A DNA stretch of 64,000 nt from Sipunculus nudus (lineage: Eukaryota > Annelida > Sipuncula > Golfingiida > Sipunculidae): the NCBI GenBank assembly GCA_026874595.1, contig CM049321.1:12975479-13039478 (forward strand), written 5' to 3'. A program made the translations under genes and the position numbers. This document shows positions 22,691 through 35,583 of this stretch, piece after piece. Numbering within the stretch: the first letter of the stretch is position 1; the number at the start of each line of letters is the position of its first letter. Under the pieces are notes generated by a model, which saw only the letters and a list, made by a program, of their open reading frames with translations, was not told where the DNA came from and searched no databases.

Positions 22691-23906
22691 AGAAGGCAAG
22701 CATGAAGATCACAAGAAGCAAAAAATAACAAGAGGCGGAAGCGGAGGACATAAATTTGTTACATCCATATACATGATATATTTAAAATATCACAGGGTTC
22801 TAATGTGAATGACTTTAGTTTTTTTTTTGGCAAGAATTCAATGGTAAAAGTAACATTTACAAAACATGAGCATGTACAATGTAGACGCAAGACTTTCTCT
22901 TAAATTATGACAAATTTTAAATGTGAAGTTTAACCGTTTAGGAGTTTAATTGTTAACTGTGGGCCATCCCACTAACCGGGAGAGGTCCACTGTTTTAAAT
23001 TGAAACAACTTGCAGCACAGGTGTGTGAGATTGGTTACAGTATCTTGAAACAAAATAGTCTCAGCTGTGGTGGTCTTCCCTTTCTTGCAAACAATAAATG
23101 AAAGAAAAAATAGAAAAATCTAGTTAAAAATTTGTTCTAAAATTGTCCTCTGGCACAACTGTTGTCTCCTCTGCAGGACTTCAGAGAGATTGTTTGATCG
23201 AGACCAAATTGACAATATTTACTACAATAGGTAACACGTGTGTCAGAGAGTGACATTCCCAGGTAGTGATCAATATGAAGTGATGGTAATAACAGCCCTC
23301 AGAGATTTTAATTAAATTGGTCAGTACAGTGATTGTGACACCTGCAGTTACTGTGACACTGGCAGAGACTGGTGCAGGTACAGAGGCGGTAGGTCTGCAA
23401 CTTTTTCTGTCAAAATGTCATATTTAGGCCTTACTTGAAAATACAAAGCCAGTTTGGATTAAAGGACCTGTTCACTTATATTAGCAAAAGCCAAATCTGG
23501 TTTCAGAGAAACTGCAAAACCATCTATAGAGCAGTTGGTTTTGGTTTCATGTAAACTGCCTACTTGAGAATTACACTCTCATGAAGGTAACATTGGGCGA
23601 AATAAGTGCAGTTTTGATCATTATTGTATTAATTGATTCTTCTGATGCCTGTATTGCAAGCCAATAATTGCAGTATTATTAATGTTATAAAACTCACCTA
23701 TTTCTTGTAAAGTAATAAAATGAAAATAATGTGATATGCAATACTCTGCCAGATGTCGCAATAAATTGCAAAACAAATATTCCATGCAATACCCAACCAT
23801 GATAAAGTGAATGTAGGCAAGTCCTGTATGATTGATTAATAACATAACATTGCAATACTTCAACTTGAAATAAGGAGGAATTGCATGTTATTTTTGCTAT
23901 TAAATT

Positions 23907-23999
23907 TTTTAAATGTGTGTATCAGTACATTATAAAACATGTATCAGTGCAGAAATATCAAAAATATTCTTGCTCGAGTCAAAATTGCATTAATAGAAC
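23907..23999. repeat. Left copy of a roughly 90-bp direct repeat
   Basis: It matches 24958-25051 at an offset of 1052 bases. The 49-base core from ATGTATCAGTGC to GTCAAAATTG is identical. Between the two copies lies a 5'-truncated family 2 element. Confidence 0.85.
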
Positions 24000-24891
24000 C
24001 GTTTGACATCAGGAAAAAAAATTTGTACAAATGTAACCCTTGGATAACTTTATACCATACACAAAAAATGGTGGCTCCACCTGCAACCATGTTTGCACAG
24101 TGTCCATTTGTTCGTCTGCCTTGGGTTAAAATCATTCATATCTCTGCAATGGTTTGACTGATTCACCTGAAATTCAGCATGCGTATACATCCTGGATAGC
24201 TTTCTTGATTTTATGACAGGTGGCACCACCTACATTCAGTTTACACTGCAGACATCCATGCTTATATCTCCGGACGGGTTTGACTTATCTTCCTGAAAAT
24301 TGGCATGTGTATAGATCTCACATAGCTCTTTATCATTCGAAAAACAGGAGGGGCCACATGCAAAATTTTTGCACATTCATTTTGTCTGCCGTGGGCTAAA
24401 TCTCTCCTATCTAATATAAGTATAGTGGTTTGATTTATCTGCCTAAAATTTTGTGTGTGTATACATCTTGGATAGCTTTCTCGAATTTTTTGGCAGGTGG
24501 CACAACCTACATTTATGTTAACGCTGCAGACATTCAGGCTTATATCTCAGGACTGGTTGGACATATCCCCCTGAAATTACATTGGCGCCACCTGCCACAA
24601 TTTTTGCACAGCATCCTTCTGATTGTCTGCTGTGGGATAAAATCACTCATATACAAGTAGTGGTTTGACTTATCTGCCTTAAAATTTGTATATTTATACA
24701 ACTTGGACAATTTTCTGGATTTTGTGGTAGGTGGCACAACCTACATACACAATTTGGCTGCAGACATCCATGCTAATATGCATCACACCTTACTCTATTT
24801 CCCTTTGCCACTCAATCCATGCCTCACTTCAGCCATTCCACTCTGATTTTGGCAGATACACGTAGTTGCTTGTCGACTACCAGTATTATAG
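24000..24891 (+). mobile_element. Helentron-like non-autonomous element, family 2, 5'-truncated copy
   Basis: The body is made of repeating modules (ATATCTC...TTTGAC...GGCATGTGTATACATC...GGTGGCACCACCTACATT). The right end matches the other copies: TTTTGGCAGATACACGTAG, a hairpin, then CAGTATTATAG before TTTT. The palindromic left end seen at 34345 and 43339 is missing. Confidence 0.7.
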
Positions 24892-24957
24892 TTTTATTTG
24901 TTATTTTAAGTGCAATATGCACTGTAAACACAATGAACTCTGCCAATCAGAGTAAAT

Positions 24958-25051
24958 TTTTTAAAAATGTGAATCAGGACATAATTAAACATGTATCAGT
25001 GCAGAAATATCAAAAATATTCTTGCTCGAGTCAAAATTGTGTCAATAGCCT
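24958..25051. repeat. Right copy of a roughly 90-bp direct repeat
   Basis: Partner of 23907-23999. The short ORF over it (24819-25097) has no recognised domain. Confidence 0.85.
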
Positions 25052-25094
25052 TATAAAAATGCAAGAAAATGAAACAGTTTTACCATGTGATAAT

Positions 25095-25925
25095 TAGCTC
25101 AGCTGATTAAAAGTCATCTGAGCTATAGTCGTGGTCCATTGTCGGTCGTCTGTCCGTCTGTCCGTCCATCCCTCTGTCCGTCCGTCCGTCCGTCCGTAGA
25201 TGTGGCACGTTTTGAAACCGTAAGATCTAGGAATCCAAAATTCGGCATAATGTTAGATGTCCCCGAGATCTCCTACCAAGGCGAAAAATGGGTCTTTGTG
25301 ACTTCGTTCTTTTGAGAAATCAAGGAAAAACCTCAATTTTTTATTAAAAACCTATTTTAACACTTAAGGACTGCCTAATATCAAAAGCACTCATCTGTTT
25401 TTCCTCATATTTACCATAAATATTCCTCTGTATAGTTCCTATATACATGCCAGAAATTATGTCTGTATTATATAATTTAAAAAAGTTATGGGCCCAAACA
25501 TAGTGCATTTTGTAAAAATTTAGGAAAGATATTTGATCACTTTATTAAAAACCTATTTTAACACTTAAGGACTGCCTATTATCAAAAGCACTCATCCGTT
25601 TTTCCTCATATTTACCATAAATATTCCTCTGTATAGTTCCTATATACATGCCAGAAATTATGTCTGTATTATATAATTTAAAAAAGTTATGGGCCCAAAC
25701 ATAGTGCATTTTGTAAAAATTTAGGAAAGATATTTGATCACTTAACACAAAACATGTTAAAGCTATGGACTTTTTTACAGTAATATAACTTTACTTAATC
25801 AAAATTAAATTGTACACCCAAAATTAGATCAAAATCTTTTAAATTTTTTAAAAAATTAACAAAAATAAAAAATTTGTACCTTTAATTTTGCCCAACTTTG
25901 ACCGTGGCACGTTTTTTTCCTGTAA
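25095..25925 (+). mobile_element. Dispersed repeat family C, copy with internal duplication
   Basis: It starts with the palindromic TAGCTCAGCTGA...GTCATCTGAGCTATAG that also opens family 1 elements. A (GTCC)n tract follows (about 25136-25198), then GTGGCACGTTTTGAAACCG. It contains a 201-bp tandem duplication (25341-25742). The right end near GTGGCACGTTTTTTTCC is uncertain. No ORF is present. Confidence 0.6.
25341..25742. repeat. Two-unit tandem repeat, 201-bp period
   Basis: 25341-25541 and 25542-25742 are nearly identical, differing at only a few positions (CTAATATC against CTATTATC, CATCTG against CATCCG). The duplication must be recent because the host element is far more diverged. Confidence 0.95.
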
Positions 25926-26079
25926 GTACTGTGGATTTAATTTTCACAGCATGTTTTTGTTAGCATTTTGTCTGTTAACACCAAAGATTTGAAATCAGTT
26001 GATCAAAAACTGTAGATTTTATTCAAGCTTTCAAGCACCATGTAACATATTGTTTACATGAAGCTAGTGTTATGCTGTT

Positions 26080-26645
26080 TGCAAGAGCTCAGCTCCCGAG
26101 CTTCAGCTCTCAGTTCCTAAAATTTGGCATACAATTAGATGTCTCCAAAATCTCTACCATGCCAAGAATTTGGTCACTAGGACTTAATACCTTCGAGATA
26201 ATAATGAAAAACTTCGTTTTTCCATTACAAACCCATTGTTACACTTCAAGACTGCCTAATATCAAAACTTCTGATCTGACTTTAATCATACATAATACAC
26301 ATCTTTTTCTATACATTTTTTATGCACATGCCAGAAATGATGTCAGTATTGCGTAATTGTTTTAAGTTATGGGCCCAAACATAATGCACTTTGTAAAAAA
26401 TCAAGAAATATATTTACTCCCTTAACAAGGGGATTGCTGAAGCTAGAGATTTTTTGTCAGGGACGTAACATTATTTAATAAAGATTCAATTGAATACCCA
26501 AAATTAGTTCCGAATTTTTCAAATTTTATAAGTTATTAGTATAAATATAAAATTAGTACCTTAAATTTTGCCCAACTTTATCCATTGCACGTTTGTTTCC
26601 TGGGAGTACTGTTGATATAATTTTCATGTCTTGCACACATAAGGA
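26080..26645 (+). mobile_element. Dispersed repeat family C, second tandem-placed copy
   Basis: It repeats the family order (CAGTTCCTAAAATTTGGCATA, CAAGACTGCCTAATATC, TATGGGCCCAAACATAATGC) about 0.8 kb after the preceding copy and in the same direction. It lacks the palindromic start. Confidence 0.5.
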
Positions 26646-26649
26646 TTTC

Positions 26650-29600
26650 AGCTTTTTAGTTTAGAAAGCTGAAAGAAATTGGCCAAAAATTGTAGCTTTT
26701 ATTAATGTTTTTATGAGACCATGTCAGACCTTGACTCTCTCCAGCCACTCTTGAGTCACATGTATGTTGACCTTGTTGAACTTTCAGCAAATTATGCATG
26801 CTTGAGGTGAGACATACACTGGGGCAGCCTGGCAGCTTATTGCCAGCCACAGTTGATCCAGGTGTCCAACCCAACTCATCTAGTAGTTTAACCAACAGCA
26901 TAACAATAAACAATAAATTAATAAATTTTTATTGGTTTTTAATAACAAATTAAAGAAAAATAGAAAAGGAATTTGTTAGTTTATAATAACAGGAAATTAA
27001 CTTGCAGTTACTGATGATATAAGAATCTTGTATCGATGGATAGAATGTCATGTATTCCAAATAACACCATGCAGTCACCTATGGTATTTTTCAGTTCAAT
27101 TTTAATGATAAAAAGGTAAATCATATTATTCATTACTAATCATTAAGGATCATATGAAGGAAATTAATGATAGACAAAGATGCAGTTGATCTAGTAATCT
27201 AGATTCCTACTGTGTCTAGTGTGTACATTGATGTGAAATCAGTCCAAAATGAATATATTACATTTATTTTTTTAAATATAAATAAAAGCCATAAAACCAG
27301 GTACTTATGATCATTATTTAAATTTGTGAATTTTGTATATTCTGGATTCTCAACATCATTGTTTGGTGAAAACTGTGCAATTGTATTTAAATACGAATAT
27401 GAATATGTACTCCATCATAAAATTTCTTGCATAAAGAATGGGAATTCAGGTAAAAATGAAAGTATATGAATACCAGTGCAAATACTTTCAAAATGTATTC
27501 ATGAATATATTCTTTAATATTATTTTAATAGTCATTTCAGTTATATTTCATTTTAAAAAAATTACGATTCTCTTATTATTTTTAATAAAAATTATATTTG
27601 GGACAATATTTGTAATTTTTTTTAATAAATAGTTACTCTTTTAATATATGTTCTGCTTATAAGTTATATGGCCAAGTCAAAATCTGTGTGACAGTAGTAC
27701 TCCATTTGTTAATAAAAGAAATGAAATCAATCCTCTTCCCTGTCTCCAAAGGTACTATCAAAATCATACATAAGCTAAACAACAACTCATAATACAGCTT
27801 ATATTTATTACCCCACAAAACCAGCATGTGCCTCATTTCTAAATCATATTTTTTTATCATATATAACAGCTGAGCACCGTGACCCATAGGTCCCTTGTTT
27901 TTTATGCTGATTTGTTTTTCATATTATTTATGTTATTGTGCTATTAAACACATAAAAAATGTTATAGCACTTCTGTCTGTTGCAATGGATATGTTCTTGT
28001 AAATGGCAGACTATATTGCAACAAAGGTTATTAAAAAAAAAACAAATTTATATGGTTAATTACAAAAATGGACAAAAAGAAAAAAATAAATCTTGGCTTG
28101 CACAGTTTATATTATGGAAAACATCTGTATGACAGATGATGTGTCAACTTTAATGATGGCAAGCATACTTGATATTCATGTGACACTTTTTTATGATGTA
28201 TGATATCACACTTATTGCACACAGTCCCTCGGGGCTTTGTCGCTGAATTTACCACAAGGCATAAACTGGTGTAATGATATGATAATATATGTGAAAGGGA
28301 AAGATCATATAACTCAACACCTGCAACAAGAAATAAAATAATCACTAGTCTTTAAAGATGGGTCACAATCAATCACTTAATACAAGTATATCTGTATTTA
28401 AATCAGTGCCACAGTACTTCATTTGTGGATACTATACACAAGGAATCCTGTGAGGTGCAGGAGTTGCTGCACTGTCTTCTGTCAACCCTCAGAAATATTT
28501 CTATTGATATCTTGTTTTAAGTGTAAAATCTAGTTTGACTTACTACAAATGTAACTTCAAATAAACTAGAAATCTGATTGTAATTAAGGAATGCATGCCT
28601 TGGCCTAATGTTTGCCAATGTATGTTTGTGATTATTCATTGATGATGTTACTAAATCCAGATCATTTGCTGGATACACACCAAAATCTAATTGATTCTTC
28701 CTTGGTCCATTCCCGAAAGGCCCAAAAAATTTCACGAGATTCCATTCATGATTGCATGAGTTATATTCTGAACAAACACAAACACACAAAAACACAAGAA
28801 TGAAGGTGAACAACATACACTCTTGGCAGAGGAAATTGAAGATACCTTTTAAAAAATAAAAGTTAAATTAAAAATTAAGAATTACTTAAAACAGATTTGG
28901 TGATATTTAACATTAATGATTTCATATTTGCATTAGCAGAATATATAACTGTATAATTTCAGTACAAAATATTGGTTTGTCCATGAGCAGGATATATACT
29001 TATAATATATTGTAAATCAAATTTGCAACCATCTATATATAGTTTGTGTTTACACGGGGGCTAATCGTTGAACATATAATGTAAAACTGACTACAGTTAT
29101 GAAATTATCATTGACTGAGCAGCATATGTATTAAATTATGCTTGAATCATTAAACATTAAGTTTGGAAGCACTGACTCAGCTTAATTTAGAATGGATATT
29201 AAGAAATTGATCAGGTTCCCAGTCTATGTTTATATAACATATATAAGACTACAGAATCCTTCAAGATATATAAACTGACATCAAGTGGCCATGAATACAG
29301 GACTAAGTAGACATTCATATTGGGCTGGTCAGCCTAAACTTAAGTGATGATAAAAGCCATACTGGGGAACGAACTCCAAGGCCATCCATCCTGTTGAATT
29401 GAGATCTTGGTAAGCAGTAGATAATCTTAACATTAGGCAACAAGTTATGAATTAACACAAAGAATGCATGTTAACTTATAAAACAAATTGATTATCTGTC
29501 TCTTTGTTGAAGAGTCATTTCCTGTATCACCTACAAGTTGGCTATACCTGTAAAGTTACCTGTGTCAGCCATGCTTGTATTCATGTGGTCAGAAATTCAC

Positions 29601-30170
29601 CAAACATGAAGGGTGTAACCATTATGCTGAGTCAAAACAATTTATTTTTTTCTCATTCATGGTAGGTGTTGTTAGGAAGTAAACTAAAACTGTTAGAGAA
29701 TATTCTGGTTCATGTCAAGAAACAGCATACTTGTAGGCCATGAGGTTTTTTCAAATATGAGGACAATATTTGCATCCTCATGGAGCCTTACAGTGCAGTC
29801 CTCATTGTAAGATGTAATATGGCCTTTTGACACTAGTAGTAACTACGTTTGTCATTGATTCTCTGATGTCAGCTAGAGGACTTAAATGGCACTAGACATA
29901 AAGGGGCACATATTTATAGTGCAAAAACCATCTACCATTTCCAACCAGCTGCAAGCTACAGTTTCGACATAATCAATAACTTTACTGTACTTTGCCTCTG
30001 TATGTACAAATTTAATATAAGAATTGACCTTTGAACCATATATTGAATCAGAGTTTTAGCCTCTCCCAGTCAATATTACTTGGTGAATAGAAATGTAGTT
30101 GTATCATACAGTATCTTATTGGATTTTGAAGAACTTAATTAACAGGTCTTAAGAAATCTTTGGTCCATGG
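26650..30170. other. Non-coding, mostly unique AT-rich DNA
   Basis: No ORF here shows a domain or codon pattern I recognise. The only element trace is at 27868-27898 (CAGCTGAGCACCGTGACCC...GTCCCTTG), which matches the 3' terminus of family 1 elements. If the candidate promoter at 0.6 kb drives the TMEM163-like gene, all of this is first intron. Confidence 0.5.
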
Positions 30171-30174
30171 TCTC

Positions 30175-30265
30175 AGAAAGAAAAAGAAAGGGAAAAAAAG
30201 GGAGGGAAAGGGGGAGAAAAAGAAAGGATGAAAAAGGATTGGGAAAAGGGAGGGGAAAAGGGAAG
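30175..30265. repeat. Purine-rich GGGAAAA low-complexity tract
   Basis: Almost pure A/G. It encodes the P/F-rich minus-strand ORF at 30135-30467, which is an artefact. Confidence 0.85.
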
Positions 30266-30404
30266 GAAAATAGAAAGGCAAAATAGAGAAAATGAAAAGA
30301 GGCACCATAATTAAGGATGTGAAAGGAAGTGGGAAGCAGATTTGAGGATTAAGAAATGAGAAACTGTGTTCTTGGGAATCTCCGCTGGAAGGGTAAGATT
30401 GTTT

Positions 30405-30628
30405 ACTGTCAGCCCCACCCAGGGGGAGAGAACTGCATGCAGGCTTAATGGGAAGCCCATGCCCCACGTACAGCCATGGTTCACTGAAGGATTAGTGTGC
30501 CTTTTGGGGTTCCTTCGTGGTTTACCTAGCTATTCGGAAGCTTACACACCCAGGGCCTGAAGGTGCAGCGGTCACCAGGCCTGGTGGATACCAGAATATA
30601 AAATGAGAGAGAAATGTGTAGTGTTAAA
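30405..30628 (+). mobile_element. tRNA-derived SINE, copy 3, 5'-truncated
   Basis: It matches the SINE body at 8653 from CAGCCCCACCCAGGG through GGCCTG...ACCAGGCCTGG to AAAATGAGAGAGAAATGTGT. The tRNA-like head is missing. It ends about 115 bases before the candidate acceptor used by the first TMEM163-like coding exon. Confidence 0.7.
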
Positions 30629-30809
30629 ATGGATAGAAATTACACAATGCTAATTTTATAATTCCTAAATGGACTTCATGTGTTATGTTCAATTTATTAT
30701 AATTTTTAAATGGACTTCATGTGCTTGTTTCCATTTATTCCAGGTTTTCCTGTTTCAATGTATTGTGGGTACAGTACATGATGATTTTGGAGAGTGTTAA
30801 ATAGGGAAT

Positions 30810-30906
30810 ATGACTACACCAAAGGAATCCTTGTATCTGGATGAGTTAGACAAAACCAATCCAAAATCTACTGGCAAGCCTCAGGATGAAAACCTGAATG
30901 AAAAAG
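30810..30906 (+). CDS. TMEM163: TMEM163-like coding exon 1
   Basis: Codes residues 1-32 plus one base: an acidic, low-complexity cytosolic tail. The donor is G|GTAAAG. An acceptor-like TTTATTCCAG ends at 30743, so the exon probably begins at 30744. Reading through the donor gives an ORF to 31862 because the intron minisatellite has no stops; that ORF is not the host protein. Confidence 0.8.
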
Positions 30907-33900
30907 GTAAAGATTATCAAAAATTTTATTTGTCATCACATTCATGCCACATTCTCTATTATTTCACAGCCATACCATTGTCTATTATTTCACAGCCATG
31001 TAATTCTCTATTATTTCACAGCCATGCCATTTTCCATTATTTCACAGCCATGCCATTGTCTATTATTTCACAGCCATGTCATTCTCTATTATTTCACAGC
31101 CATGTCATTTTCTATTATTTCACAGCCATGCCATTTTCTATTATTTTACAGCCATGCCATTTTCTATTATTCACAGCCATGCCATTGTCTATTATTTCAC
31201 AGCCATGCCATTATCTATTATTTCACAGCCATGTCATTCTCTATTATTTTACAGCCATGTCATTTTCTATTATTTCACAGCCATGTCATTTTCTATTATT
31301 TCACAGCCATGTCATTCTCTATTATTTCACAGCCATGTCATTTTCTATTATTTCACAGCCATGTCATTCTCTATTATTTCACAGCCATGTCATTTTCTAT
31401 TATTTCACAGCCATGCCATTTTCTATTATTTTACAGCCATGCCATTTTCTATTATTCACAGCCATGCCATTGTCTATTATTTCACAGCCATGCCATTATC
31501 TATTATTTCACAGCCATGCCATTATCTATTATTTCACAGCCATGTCATTCTCTATTATTTCACAGCCATGTCATTCTCTATTATTTCACAGCCATGTCAT
31601 TTTCTATTATTTCACAGCCATGCCATTTTCTATTATTTTACAGCCATGCCATTTTCTATTATTCACAGCCATGCCATTGTCTATTATTTCACAGCCATGC
31701 CATTATCTATTATTTCACAGCCATGCCATTCTCTATTATTTTACAGCCATGTCATTCTGTATTTTTTCACAGCCTTACCATTCTCTATTATTTTACAGCC
31801 ATGCCATTCTCTATTATTTTACTGTCATGCCTTTCTCTATTTATCTAAAGATTATAAAATAGTTTTCAGGACATTTGTGCCTTATATTAACCTTTAGCCA
31901 AAAACTAAAGAACAAAAAGAATGGCTAAGGAAAATGTGAAGCAACTAAATTATTGGCACTTTAATACCTTTTCAAACTATCAATGTAACTTACCATAAAA
32001 ATTGTAAAAATAAAAGATTTAAGACATATTTTTATAGAAAGTGACAGACTGTTGAATTACTGGTACCTTGTGGTCACTTGGATATCACTTTAAAATACAG
32101 TACCATTTGATCAAGTAATAGATTTTTAGCTCAGCTAACTTAAAATCATCTGAGCTATAGGCATATAGCAGAGGTCCTTTGTCCATCTGTCTGTCTGCTG
32201 GACATACATTAACCCCTGTTTCCCAGTAAAAGCCTATTGTTAACATGCAGGACTGCCTGAAATATCAGAAACCATTTTTGTCCTAATTATCCCTCTACTT
32301 ATTTCCTATGCACCTGATCAAACTTAGGTCAGTATTAGGTAATTGTAAATATTATGGACTATTACTTTAGGTACCTTCTCAAAACAGGAAGAAATATATT
32401 TTCTCACTTAATTTGGTAACTATTAAAGCTAGAAATTTTTATTTTTTCAAAGATACAAATTAATTGAATCAAGATTTAATTGTACCCGAAATTAGATCAG
32501 AATTTTGAAAATTTTATAGGTATTTACATAATGGTAAAATCATTCCCTTAATTTTTTTTCCTGTCAGCACTGTTGATTTAATTTTCTTAGCTTTTACATA
32601 TAAGGATTAATTAATTTTTTAAAATTCTGATATTTGAAAAGAATTTGTCAGAAACTTTAGCTTTTTTCCAAACATCATATATATCAAGTATTGTTCTCAT
32701 AAAACCAACACAGCACATTTATGTGCAGCCCTCATTGGTCATCTGTTATGTAACTTGCTGAGCTGAGCTAGGCTTACCCAGTCTGACCCCCCTCCTCCAT
32801 AGACCGTGAGGATGCATAAACAAGATTAATGTAATAATGTTTTATGTTTAATTTTGTTTTAGCTCAGCTGACTATAAGTCATCTGAGCTATTTGTACACC
32901 ATTCGTCCGTCCAAAAATGAATGAAAAGTTTGAAAATATTCACACCAGCAGAAATTTATCATACCAAATATTGAAATAATGTATACTTTATTTGGTCTAA
33001 TATTAATTTAAAACAACTTTGATTGATTTAGATATTGAGGTTTTTAATAATAATAAAATGGACTGGCAAGGACTGAACTGGGACATTCTGCCACGATGCC
33101 CTACATCTAAACTGAACATCTGATCAAGGGGCAGATACAGGGTAAAGGAAAGAGGGGTTTTACTTTTGTACATCAGTACTTATATACCCCCCCCTGAAGA
33201 TGGTAAACAAATTGGAATAAACGGAATGTTTTTCCTGTAAAGTGGATTTATAACCATCCCCCCCCCCCCCATCACCCCTTGTTAACACATATATTTTCAT
33301 TCCTTATAATATATGTTTCAGCGAAGCTGGTAAACAATGAAAAAGAACTCTCGCCTGAGGAGGTAGAACAGCTCCGTATCGGGGCGCTGGTGGTGTCATG
33401 GCTGTCTGTACTTATATTATCAGGGCTGGGAATCACTACATTAGGTATGTCTGTTTGTTAATGTTCTCAGCAGTCTGTCTGCACTTTGTTTTCTTCTATT
33501 GAGGAGTAGAGCGTCACATATTTAGTAATAGAGCATCACATATTGAGAAATAGCATCACAAATTTAGTAATAGAGCATCACATATTTAGGTATAGAGCAT
33601 CAAATATTTAGTAAATGTGTCAAATATTTAGTAATAGAGCATCACATATTTAGTTATAGAGCATCACGAATTGAGGAATTGAGCATCACATGTTGAGGAA
33701 TAGAGCATCATATATTGAGGAACAGAGCAGGAAGAGAGCATTACATATTTATTAATAGAGCAGCACATATAAAGTATAAGAGCATCACACATTGAAGAAT
33801 AGAGCATTACATATTTAGTTATAGAGCATCACGAATTGAGGAATTGAGCATCACATGTTGAGGAAAAGAGCGTCATATATTGAGGAACAGAGCAGGAAGA

Positions 33901-35508
33901 GAGCATTACATATTTATTAATAGAGCAGCACATATAAAGTATAAGAGCATCACACATTGAGGAATAGAGCATTACATATTTAGTTATAGAGCAGCACATG
34001 TTGAGGAATAGAGCAGCACAGATTTTTTACCAACAATCCCAAACCAGCAGAGGTCCATGTACTCTTGTAAGTAAGATTTTGTGCCGACCAAATATTCACA
34101 AGACATATATGAATAAGAATTATTATTATGGTTGCTATTGTTTTGTATGTATGTTTCACTGTATAATTATTTTGATTCGAAAACTGTCACCATTTCCTGT
34201 TTTGTAGTGGTGGGCATTTTAGAAGAAAGTTCTGCCTCATTTGCATTTGCTGTAAGTCAGTGTTTAACTTCAATTTTATCTCTTAATCTGGAAATTAATG
34301 AACTTAATTAACATCCAGATTGATTAGAATTATAAAGTTTTGGTTATTGTATCCGCCAAAACGAAGTTTTGCGGATACTATGTTTTTGACCAGGTTCCGC
34401 TGCCGCCGCCGCGTTCGTTTCCGGAGAACTCCTCTGAGACTACTGGACTGATTTTTCCGAAACTTACACAAATTATCGGGTAACATGTGAACTGGCGCCT
34501 TACTAAGTGGCCTTGACCTCTGACCTTTCCTCTCTGCCCAGCGTCCGTTTGTGCGTCTGTTTCCACACATAAACCCACATATCTCGGGAACCGTTTGACT
34601 GATCAGGAAAAAAATTTTACACAAATGTAGCCCTTGGATAGCTTTATAACATACACATAAAAGGGTGGTGCCACCTGCAACCATTTTTGCACAGCGTCCA
34701 TCTGTTTGTCTGCCTTGGGTTAAAATCACTCATATCTCTGCAGTGGTACGACCAAATTACCTGAAATTCGGCATGCGTATACATCCTGCATAGCTATCTT
34801 GATTTTATGACAGGTGGCGCCACCTTCATTCACGTTCACGCTGCAAACATTAATGCTTATATCTCTGGAACCATTTGACCAATCAGCAAAAAGAAATTAC
34901 ACAAATGTAGCCCTTGGATAGCTTTATAACGTACACAAAAATGATGGCGCCACCTGCAGCAATTTTTGCACAGCGTCCATCTGTTTGTTTGCCTTGGGTT
35001 AAAATCGCTCATATCTCTGCAGTGGTTTGACTTTTCCACCTGAAATTTTGTATGTGTATACATCTTGGATAGTTTCTCGTTGAAATAACAGGTCGCGCCA
35101 CCTACAGTCATGTTTACGTTGCACAGATCCGTTCTAATATGTAACACATGTAACTCTATTTCCCCTTGCCACTCAATCTATGCCTCACTTCACCTGTCCT
35201 ACTCTGATTTTGGTGGATACACGTAGTCGCTTGTCCACTCCCCGTATTCTTGTTTTATTTTAGGTTTCACACATTAAACGGACAGGTTAACCTTCATCTA
35301 ATTTTTGGCCACCCAGTTTCACATGCATGTGCCTTGTCAGATGCATGCTATGGCACACGCATGAACTCTGACCCCTTGATTAGGTCACAGGTAGCCACTG
35401 TAGCTCAGTTCAGATTCTGCTGATGTAAGCAGTTTAATGACTCATATGATTTATTGTTTGTACACTTTGAAATAATCAATAAACTGTTTATTTTATGTTC
35501 CTGTTAGC

Positions 35509-35583
<75 letters not shown>

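Noticed and set aside
30810-31862. 350-codon plus ORF beginning with the TMEM163 start and running through the minisatellite
   Set aside because: The first 32 codons are real exon 1. The rest is open only because the 26-bp unit lacks stops. The GTAAAG donor at 30907 and the in-phase join to exon 2 explain the gene.
30898-31897. Repeat array considered as CRISPR-like
   Set aside because: Units are contiguous with no unique spacers and the context is a eukaryotic intron.
34304-35147. Minus-strand ORFs of 66-141 codons around 34.3-35.1 kb
   Set aside because: They lie within a family 2 mobile element; equivalent frames are broken in the copy at 43339.
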